Positions 11,118-21,811 of a stretch of 64,000 nt of DNA are shown one piece after another. The notes under the pieces were generated by a model. It searched no databases. It saw only the letters and a program-made list of their open reading frames with translations, and had not been told where the DNA came from. Position 1 is the stretch's first letter; each line of letters starts with the position of its first letter. The DNA comes from Lutraria lutraria (Eukaryota > Mollusca > Bivalvia > Venerida > Mactridae): assembly GCA_964023205.1 (NCBI GenBank), contig OZ026851.1, positions 18,483,528 to 18,547,527 on the forward strand. The letters are read 5' to 3'. Both the position numbers and the translations under genes were made by a program.

Positions 11118-12297
11118 TTCCCTTGAAATGAATAGGCAAACCCCTGCTGGACAAAACCCCTGTTTATCTTACTGCATTTTCCTCCCTGTCACAGTTTTTT
11201 ACCAATAGAACAAAAACCTTTGTCATAGAATAAGGCCCGGGGGACTGTTTTTTTTATGATACTCGAGTAACGAAATCATTGTGTATATATGTTAGAGTCC
11301 AGAAAAAGAAAGCGAACAAAACTAGACGTTTATTTTCATTAGTCGCAATGAGGAACAAGCAACAGAAATGCGTGTTACAAATTAACAGTTGCATAGAAAT
11401 GGTAAATATTTTGCATTCTCGAATCAAAATTGTACAATGACTGTAAACATGTAATAAGTGCTGCAGACGTTTTACAATGAATTAAATAAACCGATCATAA
11501 TTATTTCAATACCCATTCATTTCGTTAAATTATGATAAACAATTTGACAAACATTCAATTATTGTTTTTTATATTAATTTTAATACTGGATCATAAAAGG
11601 ATAGTGGAATAAAATTCATGAAGATAGACGTGTTTTTTATATTACAAATATAAAGGGTTGTCCTTGTCAGAAAAACTCTGGCAGGGGTGTTATCCCGTGG
11701 TAAAAATCAATGACGTCACTATGTCAAGCCACCCTACCCTCGTTTCGTTCTTTGTTGTTCGTGAACCATAGTCACATATTACATGTATAATATCTCCTAT
11801 TCATCATTTTCAGAAATAAAAAAAAACTTTTTTATTTGTGGTTTTATATATTCTATTTAAATTAAATGAATCTTTTCTCGTTTTCAATTGTGTTTTTGTT
11901 TTATATCACTGTGACACTGTAGTACTTCTATGTGACACTGTAATACTTCTATATGACACTGTGTGACTTCTACGCGACACTGTTAAATTTTTATGTGACG
12001 CTTTCAGGCGTCTATATAACACAAGACCTTTTTGTGACACCATAAAAGACTTCTATGTTACAATATAATCCACTGTGTAACGAATGTCGTAAAATGAGTC
12101 ATGTGACCAAACAAATTCGCCCTCATTACAAGTCGAACTGAGCGGAATGACTACGGAAGGCAAATAGAGTATTTGTATGGTAATGAATGGACAAAAATAT
12201 TATTTCTAAAGCTTTAATTTCCATAATTATACAAGATGACAAGACAATTACAGATCTACAAACGGACGATATTACAGTGCTTGTTTTGTGCCTCACA
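11118..12297. other. Gene-free stretch
   Basis: AT-rich DNA with no convincing open frame. A loose series of 'CTTCTATGTGACACTGTA' motifs at about 11910-12060 forms a degenerate tandem repeat of roughly 27-30 bases. Confidence 0.4.
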
Positions 12298-12457
12298 TCA
12301 GTCCTTGTTTTCATTTATACGGCTTTCCATTCCTGTATTTTCAAAATTTAGTAAGGAACTTATACCTTGAGAAATCATGGTATTGTATTGAGAGTTGATC
12401 GGTGTGGCGACTGAAGGTCTGTTTGTGAAACTGTAAACACAGACAGTAGCAACGAAC
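12298..12457 (-). CDS. Possible terminal exon of an unidentified gene
   Basis: On the minus strand an acceptor AATTTTACAG precedes an open frame beginning FVATVCVYSFTNRPSVATPI and ending RINENKD with a stop at 12300-12298. The short hydrophobic start followed by a polar Ser/Asn-rich tail could be the end of a membrane protein with a cytoplasmic tail. No other exon was found upstream, and I do not recognise the family. It may equally be chance. Confidence 0.22.
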
Positions 12458-12586
12458 CTGTAAAATTTAGTACTTTCTGTATAAAACAACATAATCAACA
12501 TCGTAAATAAAGGTCACAGAATTACATCCATCAACTAATATACATATACAATTTTTTATACGACTAAACCCCAGCAGAGCTATTCA

Positions 12587-13013
12587 AAAAGTGTCTTCTA
12601 ACGTTTGTAAGAAGACACTTTTCAACAACTCAACTTTTACGTGGATATAATCATCCTTTATCGTCGTATAAGTCATATACACGTACTCGTATTTTCTTCA
12701 AAAATGTCTTCTTACAGACGCTAAGAAGACGGTTCGCTTACTAGACAAACAACCATTTATCATCGGCTTCGCCTTGAACAAATTGGTATGTTTGTCTAAG
12801 CGAACCGTCTTCTTACGTCTGCATCGGCTTCGCCTTGAACAAATTGGTGTTTGTCCAAGCGAACCGTCTTCTTACGTCTGCATCGGCTTCGCCTTGAACA
12901 ATTTGGTATGTTTGTCTAAGCGAACCGTCTTCTTACGTCTGCATCGGCTTCGCCTTGAACAAATTGGTATGTTTGTCTAAGCGAACCGTCTTCTTACGTC
13001 TGTAAGAAGACAC
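12587..13013. mobile_element. Foldback element with internal 61-bp tandem array
   Basis: Arms at 12704-12750 and 12971-13011 are inverted copies over about 45 bases (CTTCTTACAGACG...GTTCG against GAAC...CGTCTGTAAGAAG). Between and overlapping the right arm are four copies of a 61-base unit beginning CATCGGCTTCGCCTTGAACA. A separate small palindrome, AAAAGTGTCTTCT...AGAAGACACTTTT, lies at 12587-12622. The open frame at 12774-12980 is the array and not a gene. Confidence 0.65.
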
Positions 13014-13829
13014 GTTGGAAGAAAAACTCGGACTACTGTATCTATTACTTATCTATATTTTTTTGTTTCCATCTACACTAACCCAAAATGAAAACTTGAC
13101 ACTTTATTTGTTTGAATATCTGTTTTGTTAGCATACACGTTGTTGTAAGATTTACACATGATTATCACGAATTCATTGCGGATAACGATTATGCAAGTGT
13201 TTTCCAAATCCCAGGTCTATATTTATGCTTCAAAGCCTGAAAAACCTGTTCCTGAGCACGTGCGAAGTAAGGAACACATACAGGTTTCATACCAACAAGT
13301 ACTCAATTGCTGCTCAGCACTGATATAAAAAGTTAGATTTTATAAAACGTTTGCATAATCTAGTGACGCCACGTCTGTCTGAAAATCAAAGAAACCAAGC
13401 TATTGGTATGCTCGGGACGGGGTGATTGGTAAATAACGTCGCCCGTCATTTTGGCTGCTCTGCACAGACTCACGGTCATGGTTAGCCAACTCGGTAAAGC
13501 ACAAATGTAAATTAACAAGAAAATATCAAATCAACATCAAAGCGAACAGAGTCTATGTACAAATGTAATCAACTAGTATTTGCACACGCAAGATTGGGCG
13601 GAACTGCCGAGTGACTGAATAAAATGTAAATTTCTACAAAGTTATCATGTTTTTCAATTGATACCGTTACTGAACTGAATAGTAACAATTTATCAAATAT
13701 AACATGAAGTTTATATTTTTTTCCGGACTCCTGTGATAAGGGAACTATTGACTTTAAATAAGCTTTAGTATTCTATTTGAAAGACCCTGGATGCGAGCAA
13801 TCAACAATGCTGATATATAATATTAATTG
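13014..13829. other. Gene-free stretch
   Basis: No repeat family or convincing open frame was recognised. Confidence 0.4.
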
Positions 13830-14217
13830 TTAAAGCCCCATTAGCTTTTTGCTGTAGAAAAATATAAGCAAAGACATTTAATTGCTGATATTATCCCAAG
13901 ATAATTATTACCGACGAAACAAGCCCCTTTTCGTCTGAAAACACTCATTTCTCTGTGATTTTTGCTTTTGTAAACTTGAAATATGTACAGCGCGTGACGT
14001 CACTCTACTACGTGTGCATAGCATGACTGCGGAAAAACACAGGTGTTCTATAAATTGTATTTATTTCAATGATATTGAAAAAAACACGATAGTGGTTTCG
14101 GAAACATTTTTTCTTTCTATAAAGTATGCACGGGAGGAAAACACACCGGATTCCTCTGCTATAGAACAAACAGAAACTATAAGAACCAATACATGTATAA
14201 GCTTATGGGACTTTAAT
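13830..14217. mobile_element. MITE-like element, same family as 1219-1536
   Basis: Starts TTAAAGCCCCATTAGCTTTT and ends CTTATGGGACTTTAA. Its interior (from ATTGCTGATATTATCCCAAG to CACACCGGATTCCTCTG) closely matches 23536-23898. The short open frame at 14014-14220 lies wholly inside it and is not counted as a gene. Confidence 0.7.
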
Positions 14218-14329
14218 TGAATGAAAAGAATTTTGGAGACTTCGTACCATGCAGACCTCGTACCATTGCGTTTTAGTTAAAATGATTAAAAATTAAGGTA
14301 ACTGAAAAGTCAGTTTGTATGCCCATATT

Positions 14330-14640
14330 TAAAAGAAGAGGGCCATGATGGCCCTATATCGCTCACCAGAAAAAGGCCAAACAATTTTAGGCAGTAGACC
14401 ATTAGATGAAGCTACATAAGAAATATCTAAGCTCTAGGCATCTTAGTTTCTTACAAGATTTTTTTTTTATATCCTATGTAAGCCCATGTAAAATCAAATA
14501 AACCCTGTGGCGGAGCCAAATTTGGCCACAACTTGAACAATCTTGGTAGAGATCTACTAGACGACGCTACATACCAATATCTAAAGTCCATAGGCACTCG
14601 ATCCCGTGATTTTTATACGTTTACAGACGTTCTTTTGCAA
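14330..14640 (-). mobile_element. Fragment of palindrome-ended element family B
   Basis: Carries the terminal motif AGAGGGCCATGATGGCCCTA followed by TATCGCTCACC, then about one and a half internal units (CACTAGACGACGCTACATACC). This is the mirror image of the 3' end of the copy at 16967-18187. Confidence 0.65.
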
Positions 14641-14839
14641 TTTCACCCATCAAACAATGCAAATCTGTCGAAAGAAAAATCTTCATTTTTCCCCTTATTG
14701 TGTGTATAAAATACACCAAGGTAGTAAACTCGCCATCTTTTCGTTTGACGGTAGTGACGAAAATAAGCGTGGGTCCAGGCTTTCCTTCTAATCTGCACGT
14801 GCTTATCGGGAACCTTGCTTTCGTTGAGGTGTGCCCCAA

Positions 14840-15577
14840 CTTTAAACGTTTTGGCAGCTTTTAGAAGGAAAGCCGGGATCTGCGATACTTGCCTTCCATG
14901 GCTCCAAATATTCTTTCTATACACATTCGGGTCACCCGGGTTGAATTATGTGTTTGTTATTATATTTTTTTCTGGTTCTAATTTATATTGAGGCTTCCAA
15001 TATCTTTGAAAGGTACCATCAACCAATTTAATTATGGGTAGACTGAATCTCCAAGAAGATTCGTATTCATGGGAAATATAATTATGCCATTCTCTGTAGA
15101 AGTGCACTTGAAAATAGGAGAGTTTCTAAGTTCTCTTGCATCATGAACTGAACCTGACCAGCCACAATGCAAATCTGATAGTTTCAGATTGGAGTCAAAG
15201 ATTGATTGGGATATCAAGGATGCAAATCCTTTACTGTTAATGTAGTTCTCCGGGAAATCTTTTGGGGTAAGATTGGAAGTATGGCTTCCATCTATTGCTC
15301 CAATTATACCTGAAAACCATTTAAGTTAATGAAATGCATCTTTAGTTTTATCAATAGTTCATTTATCCGGCAATGTCTTTAATTTTGTAAGTTAATTGTT
15401 ACAAATTTTCTTTAAAACTTCATGGACGCACTCGTGCATTTGATATTCGCAAACCCCAAATATATCTTCCAATGCCTTGTATGATTGTAGCGTAGATATA
15501 TATATATCTGACATAAGCATTTCTACTATGGGTATTCTCCATTTGCCTATGTATGGCATCATGTATAAGCAGGTCAA
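14840..15577 (-). pseudogene. PIF/Harbinger transposase remnant (HARBI1-like)
   Basis: Reading leftwards: a helix-turn-helix-like segment ALEDIFGVCEYQMHECVHEV (about 15490-15420), an acceptor TTTTCAG at 15316-15310, then GIIGAIDGSHTSNLTPKDF, GWSGSVHDARELRNS and LLGDSVYP. A TAA at 15034-15032 follows. The frame resumes as LNWLMVPFKDIG, hits another stop, and CIERIFGAMEGKYRR appears near 14930-14885. The I-D-G, G-D-S-x-Y-P and I-E-R-x-F-G motifs are the DDE positions of the PIF/Harbinger nuclease family. The stops make it a dead copy. Between 14641 and 14839 nothing else was recognised. Confidence 0.82.
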
Positions 15578-15857
15578 ATATTAGTCAACATGGATGTCGT
15601 CTTAGGCAAGTTATATTTGGGAAACGAACAGGAAATCGGAGAAAAATATATGCAACATCGCAGGGAACAGGATAATGTTGATGAAAACATTGATAAAGAA
15701 ATCCAAGGAAAACGTGCAGGAATCCAACACAAGCAAGTTACAAAGACAAAACAATATTTAAAGGAACAAGAGCTCCGCGGTCGGAGACATATGCCCCCCA
15801 AACAGGGCCTTGACACAGAGTTATCGCTCAAACGATTTTCAAACTCCATGACACAGT

Positions 15858-16612
15858 GACCTTGATCTTTGACCTAGTAACACCAATTATAAAAGGGGTC
15901 ATCTACTGTCCAAGGCCAATGCACCTGCAAAGTATCAGGCCCATTAATCAATCTGTTGACGAGTTATCGATCGGAAACGATTTTCACACTCCATGTCACA
16001 GTGAACTTGACCTTTGACCTAGTGACGCCAGTTTCAATAGGGTCACCTAGTGTCCATGGCCAATGCACCTGCAAAGTATCAGGCCCATCGGTCAATCCAT
16101 TGACGAGTTATCGATCGGAAACGATTTTCACACTCAATGTCACAGTGACCTTTGACCTAGTGACCCCAGTTTCAATAGGGGTCATCTACTGTCCATGGCC
16201 AATGCACCAGCCAAGTATCAGGCCCATCGGTCAATCCGTTGACGAGTTATCGATCGGAAACGGTTTTCACACTCAATGTCACAGTGAACTTGACCTTTGA
16301 CCTAGTGACGCCAGTTTCAATAGGGTCACCTAGTGTCCATGGCCAATGCACCTGCAAAGTATCAGGCCCATCGGTCAATCCATTGACGAGTTATCGATCG
16401 GAAACGATTTTCACACTCAATGTCACAGTGACCTTTGACCTAGTGACCCCAGTTTCAATAGGGGTCATCTACTGTCCATGGCCAATGCACCAGCCAAGTA
16501 TCAGGCCCATCGGTCAATCCGTTGACGAGTTATCGATCGGAAACGGTTTTCACACTCAATGTCACAGTGACCTTTGACCTAGTGACCCCAGTTTCAATAG
16601 GGGTCATCTACT
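15858..16612. repeat. ~141-bp tandem repeat with DR1-type nuclear receptor motifs
   Basis: Five to six copies of a unit of about 141 bases (GACGAGTTATCGATCGGAAA ... CAGGCCCATCGGTCAATCC). Alternating unit types give a 283-base higher-order period. Five copies hold the exact 13-mer TGACCTTTGACCT at 16008, 16146, 16291, 16429 and 16568. On the other strand this reads AGGTCAAAGGTCA, the textbook DR1 element for RXR/HNF4-type receptors. Open frames in the array (15956-16577) are repeat products. The 90-codon open frame just upstream (15590-15859) runs into the array and has no recognised domain. Confidence 0.9.
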
Positions 16613-16966
16613 GACTCTAGGCCTTGTGGTTTCGGAGATTTTTTTAATTTTCCTATATAAGCCTATGAAAATCAAGTGACCCCCGGGGCGGGGCCAATTT
16701 TGACCCTAGTGCAATAATTTGAACAAACTTGGTAAAGGTCCACTAGAAAATGCTACATACCAAATATCTTAGCTTTAGGCTTTGTGGTTTCGGAGATTTT
16801 TTAAATTTTCCTGTACAAGTCTATATAAATCAAGTGACCCCCGGGGCGGTGCCAATTTTGACCCTAGGGCAATAATTTGAACAAACTTTGTAGAGGTCCA
16901 CTAGACAATGCTATATGCCAAATATCTTAGCTCAACGCCATACGGTTCCGGAGAAGAAGATTTTTA
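16613..16966 (-). mobile_element. Family B element units, left part of an interrupted copy
   Basis: Two units of about 163 bases (CTAGGCCTTGTGGTTTCGGA ... AATTTGAACAAACTTGGTA) in reverse orientation. The stretch stops abruptly in GAAGAAGATTTTT, where the forward copy 16967-18187 begins. Its continuation is probably 18188-18650. Confidence 0.75.
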
Positions 16967-18187
16967 GCTCACCAGAGCACGAATGTGCTCAGGGTGATCT
17001 TTTGTGATCGCCCTGCGTCCAACGTTCGTCGTGAAGTGGCGTCCATGTTTACTTAAAACAACATCTCCTCCTACACCGCTATGCCGATTGCAACCAAACC
17101 TTGCTGGAATGATCCTTGGGTGGTCCCCTTTCAAAGTTGTTCAAAAAATTTAATTTCATTAAAAACTGGTTGCTATGGCAACAAATAGAAAAGACTTAAA
17201 CAATCTTCTTGTCCGAAACCACAGGGCCTAGAGCTGAGATATTTGGTATGTAGCATTGTCTAATGGAACTCTACAAAGTTTGTTCAAATTATTCCCCTGG
17301 GGTCAAACCGCCTCGGGGGTAACTTGATTTTACATAGACTTATAAAGGAAATTTAAAATCTTCTTGTCAAAAACTACAATGCCTAGAGCTAAGATATTTG
17401 GTGTGTAGCATAATCTAGTGGACCTCTACCAAGTTTGTTCAAATTATTGCCCTAGGGTCAAAATTGGCCCCGTCCCAGGGGTCACTTGATTTATATAGAC
17501 TTATATAGGAAAAAATAAAAAATCTTCTCCAAAACCGCAAGGCTTAGAGCTTAGATATTTTGTATGTGGCATTGTCTAGTGAACCTCTACCAAGTTTGTT
17601 CAAATTATGGTCCCGGGGTCAAAATTGGCCCTGCCCTTGGGTTTATTCTATTTCATATAGGAAAATTTAAAAAATCTTCTTCTCCGAAACCACAAGGCCT
17701 AGAGCTGAGATATTAGGTATGTAGTATTGTCTAGTGGACCTCTATCAAGTTTGTTAAAATTATTGCCCTAGGGTCAAAATTGGCCCCGCCCCGTGGGTCA
17801 CTTGATTTATATAGACTTTAAAAAATCTTCTTTTCCGAAACTGCAACGCCTAGAGCTTAGATATTTTGTATGTGGCATTTTTTAGTGGAACTCTACCAAG
17901 TTTGTTGAAAGTATGGCCCCGGGGTCAAAATTAGCCCTGCCCTGGGGTTTATTCTATTTTATATAGGAAAATTTAAACCACAAGGCCTAGAGCTAAGATA
18001 TTTAGTATCTAGTTTTGTCTAATGGACCTCTTTTAAATCTGTTCATGTAATGGGCATGGGATAAAAACGGCCCAGATGGGTCACTTGATCTTACTTGGAC
18101 TCGTATAGAAAACTTCAGCAATGTTCATCTCCAAATGACCTTTTCTCCTGGTGAGCATTTATAGGGCCATCATGGCCCTCTTGTTTA
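16967..18187 (+). mobile_element. Complete family B element (terminal palindromes, ~160-bp internal units)
   Basis: The 5' end is the imperfect hairpin AGCTCACCAGAGCACGAATG/TGCTCAGGGTGATCT. Next come 'ACATCTCCTCCTACACCGCT' and 'GGTTGCTATGGCAACAAATA', then about six tandem units of roughly 160 bases. The 3' end is GAGCATTTATAGGGCCATCA/TGGCCCTCTTGTT. No open frame of note, so it is non-autonomous. The subterminal hairpins, tandem internal core and lack of visible target duplication recall Helentron-derived elements, but the class is an inference. Confidence 0.75.
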
Positions 18188-18650
18188 AATTTTCCTATAT
18201 AAATCTTTATAAATTAAGTGGCCCCGGGGCGGGGCCAATTTTGACCCTAGGGCAATAATTTGAACAAACTTGGTAGAGGTCCACTAGACAATGTTATATG
18301 CCAAATATCTTAGCTCTAGGCCTTGTGGTTTCGGAGAAGATTTTTCAAATGTTCCTATATAAAATAGAATAAACCCCAGGGCAGGGCCAATTTTCATCCC
18401 GGGGCCATAATTTGAACAAACTTGGTAGAGGTCCACTAGACAATGCCACATACAAAATATCTAAGCTCTAGGCCTTGTGGTTTCGGATAAGAAGGTTTTT
18501 TAAATTTTCCTATATAAGTTTATGTCAATTTTGACCCCAGGGGAATAATTTGAACAAACTTTGTAGAGTTCCATTAGACAATGCTACATACCAAATATCT
18601 TAGCTCTAGGCCCTGTGGTTTCGGACAAGAAGATTTTTTAAGATTTTAGC
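18188..18650 (-). mobile_element. Family B units, right part of interrupted copy
   Basis: Resumes with TAAATTTTCCTATATAA, exactly the sequence that follows GATTTTTT in uninterrupted units. It continues through about three reverse units to AAGAAGATTTTTTAAGATTT, where family A begins. Confidence 0.72.
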
Positions 18651-19505
18651 TCACCTGATTCATCAGGTGAGCTTTACGGTGAATGTCCGTCGTCCGTCCA
18701 CAATTAGTTTGTTTACACTCTAGCAACCGCAGCTCTTTACGAATCTTGATTAAACTTGCTCACAATGTAAATGGCCACAATGTCTCAACTAAGTTCGATT
18801 ATGGGCAAAATCTGATAATAACTTCTAGAGTTATGGGCCCTTGAATTACAAAATTTGCTATATTTAGCTTGTTTACATTCTAGCGCATTCATTTATTCAC
18901 CAATCCTGATCATATTGTTAGTAAATGTGTATAACCAAAAGATCTTAGACGAGTTTGATTATGGGCAATATCGGACCAGAACCTCAAGAGTTATGTGCCC
19001 TTGACTTAGAAAACTTGCTATATTTGAGTTTGTTTACATTCTAGCGCATTCATTTATTCACCGATCCTAATAATATTTTCAGTAAATGTGTATAACCAAA
19101 AGATCTTGGACAATATCGATTATGGGCAATATCGGACCACATCTATAAGAGTTATGGGCCCTTGACCTGGCAAATTTGCTATATTTTAGCTTGTTTACAC
19201 TCTAGCGCCTTCATTTATTCACCGATCCTGATCATATTTACAATGAATGTGTATGACCTTATGGTTTTGAACAAGTTAAGTTATGGGTGGAATCGGACCA
19301 CAACTTCAAGAGTTATGGACCCTTGGATTAGAAAATTTGCTACGTTTTAGCTTGTTTAACAGTATTATACATTCATTGTTGGTTTTGATCTCAAAATCTA
19401 CGTAAAATGAGTTTTACGAGATGGAAACTATATAACCTGGTCATTGATTATTGGCCTTTGTTCTCAGGTGAGCGATAAAGGGCCAATATGGCCCTCTTGT
19501 TCTAT
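18651..19505 (+). mobile_element. Complete family A element
   Basis: The 5' hairpin AGCTCACCTGATTCATCAGG/TGAGCT is followed by a GTCCGTCGTCCGTCC segment and tandem units of about 160 bases (GTTTACATTCTAGCGCATTC at 18873, 19029 and 19193). The 3' end is CTCAGGTGAGCGATAAAGGG/CCAATATGGCCCTCTTGTT. The terminal structure is shared with family B but the interior differs. A mirror copy is at 21812-22815. Confidence 0.78.
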
Positions 19506-19728
19506 TTGTTGCCATAGCAACCAGAGCTTTTAATGAAATTTGATTTTTTTAACAACTTTGAAAGGGGACCACCCAAGGATCATTCCAGCAAAGTTTGGTT
19601 GCAATCAGCATAGCGGTGTAGGAGGAGATGTTGTTTTAAGTAAATATGGACGCCACTTCACGACGCACGATGGACACAGAGCGATCACAAAAGCTCACCC
19701 TGAGCACATTCGTGCTCTGATGAGCTAA
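19506..19728 (-). mobile_element. 5' fragment of family B, reverse orientation
   Basis: Contains GTTGCCATAGCAACC, AGGAGGAGATGTTGTTTTAA and GCACATTCGTGCTCTGATGA/GCT. It is the mirror of the first 220 bases of 16967-18187 and is truncated after the GGTTGC segment. Confidence 0.7.
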
Positions 19729-19863
19729 ATATACGATAGTGGTTTCGGAAACATTTGTTGTTGCTATAAAGTATGCACGGGGGAAACACACCGGATTCCT
19801 CTGTTATAGGATAAACAGAAAGTATTACGACCGATAAATTTATAACCTTATGGGACTTTAAAA
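19726..19863. mobile_element. Fragment of the 13830-14217 MITE family
   Basis: Matches the last third of that element (ACGATAGTGGTTTCGGAAAC ... CACACCGGATTCCTCTG ... TTATGGGACTTTAA). The left part is replaced by the family B fragment. Confidence 0.65.
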
Positions 19864-20091
19864 TGTTCCTATGATCATATGATATGATCATGCAAAGATA
19901 AAATACAAATTCTTTCTATACGTTTTCATTTTGCCTACGTCACGGATGCACACTAAGATGCACACTAGCAACTATCGGATATGTCTTTACATCTTTATTG
20001 ACTTAGTGAAAAGAAATAGGTTTTACTGGTTGTGCTCAAAGGCTAACGAACATGTTTATTACCTTCATATACTTCATACTGAGATCTTTAA

Positions 20092-20972
20092 CAGCTCACC
20101 CGGTACAGAGAGCCAGAGTGAGCTTTTAGGATCATCAGTCGTCTTGCGTCGCCGAAAATTTTATTCAAACCACTGGCCCAATTTCAACAAACTCATAGAA
20201 ATGTTCCCTGCATGAACTGGCCTACAGCTTTTATATTTATTGTGTTGCCTTGCATAGTGGAACTCTACCAAAATTGGTCAAATCATGATCCCTGGGTCAT
20301 AACTAATCCCATCCTAGGGGTCTCTTGATTTTATATATATTTCTATAGGAAAATCCTCAAAAATCTCAAAATCCAGAAAAGCTAGAGCTTAGATACTAGT
20401 ATTATGGTGTTGTAGCATTGCCTAGTGGAATTCTACCAAGATTGTTCAAATCTTAGTCCCCCTTGATAATTAACCAGGAGGCCTGGAGCATAGATATTTG
20501 TCGTGTAGTATTGCCTAGTTGACCTCCACCAGGTTTATTCAAACCATAAACTCACTGGTCAATTTGACCCAAACCCAGCAGTCACTTTATTGTGTATAAG
20601 AAAATCTTTGAAACTTTCCTAAAACAAACCAGAAGGCCTAGAGCCCAAATATTTTGTTTGAAGCACTGCTAAGTGAACCTCTACAAAGATTGTACAAGTT
20701 ATGTCCCCGGGTCATGATCCATTTGTATTCATTACATATTGTTTTAACCATGTCGTTATCGTGATTGTACAGCACTTGTGAACGTGTAGTTACATGTAAA
20801 GGGGCTATATAAATATGGTATAATAACAATAATAGTCATAGTGACCCCATCTCGAGAGCACTTGATATACGATTATCTTTAAAAATCTTAAAATAAACCA
20901 GTGATCATTTGATTGTGTAAGGCTGCAGTGGTAGGCAGGTGAGATGTAGGGCCGTCATTGCCCTCTTATTTA
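20092..20972 (+). mobile_element. Diverged family B element with inserted SINE/LINE tail
   Basis: Starts AGCTCACCCGGTACAGAGAG/CCAGAGTGAGCT and ends GCAGGTGAGATGTAGGGCCG/TCATTGCCCTCTTATT, with four diverged internal units. Near 20750-20835 it contains CTTGTGAACGTGTAG...GGGGCTATATAAATATGG plus an AATAAT tail, which resembles the 3' tail of a short retroposon. Confidence 0.65.
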
Positions 20973-21811
20973 TGTTTTGTCTTGCTCTAGTAGAGAATCG
21001 GAATATAAGGAGATTGTAGCAGGGGATTTTGTATCCTGATGGGCTTTTGTGTGTACATAACTAAGAAGTAATTCATAATGCTTTGAGTCCACCATTGTCC
21101 TTTAGAACCTCTTGCGTTATAAGACTGTCAGATCAATCATTGTAACATTGCATTTGTTGCATTGACAACTATAACTTCTGAAACTCTTCCTACAAATCAG
21201 TATCACTACGCATTTCTTTTCTTAAAGCATCACTGTTAGGCTGAAAGTTTTCCTTATTGTCATTGCTTTTTTTGTTTTCATTAAAATTCAAGTATTGATA
21301 GATGCTGCATGATCTAAATCTGGTTTTGAGCTTAAAATTTCTCTTGCATTTTACAGATCTTAAAATAGGCCCGTTGTTAAACACAGTATCGTTCTGATTA
21401 CCAAGTGACCTGGACTAGTTTCTAGCTTGGCCATGCACTCCACATAAGTGGAAATAAGGTAACATACAGCCCCGCTGCAGGTCCATTTGCGAGAAGTCTT
21501 TCAACAAACCACTGTGCAGAACATTAACCCTTGTAAAACACACCAAACGTCCATCAGAAGTCATTCAAATTTAGTGGTAGACATGGTTAGCTGTTTTTCT
21601 TTGGTAGCATTTATGAACTGCCTTATATGAACATATGAGACATGATAATATTGCAACAACTTCATTGTACTTTATCTATTGGAAAAAAACATAGAAGTAA
21701 ACAATAAAAAAACACAATATATCGTACAACTGCTTTTATTGACATATATAAATCTGCAGCTATGTTTGCTAAAGCAATATTTTTTTTTCTTGTAATGATC
21801 AATTAAAATAA
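20973..21811. other. Stretch without assigned gene; weak minus-strand exon-like frames
   Basis: On the minus strand 21384-21190 reads as a polar peptide ending KENFQPNSDALRKEMRSDTD, preceded about 12 codons upstream by GTAATCAG. Another frame further upstream reads SGAVCYLISTYVECMAKLET. I recognise neither. No splice structure is good enough to call a gene. Confidence 0.25.

Noticed and set aside
15590..15859. 90-codon charged frame (MDVVLGKLYLGNEQEIG...)
   Set aside because: No domain recognised; its end runs into the 141-bp tandem repeat. It might be a Harbinger-associated remnant but cannot be supported.
15956..16577. Two similar ~113-codon frames suggesting a duplicated gene
   Set aside because: They are the 283-base higher-order repeat translated; not genes.
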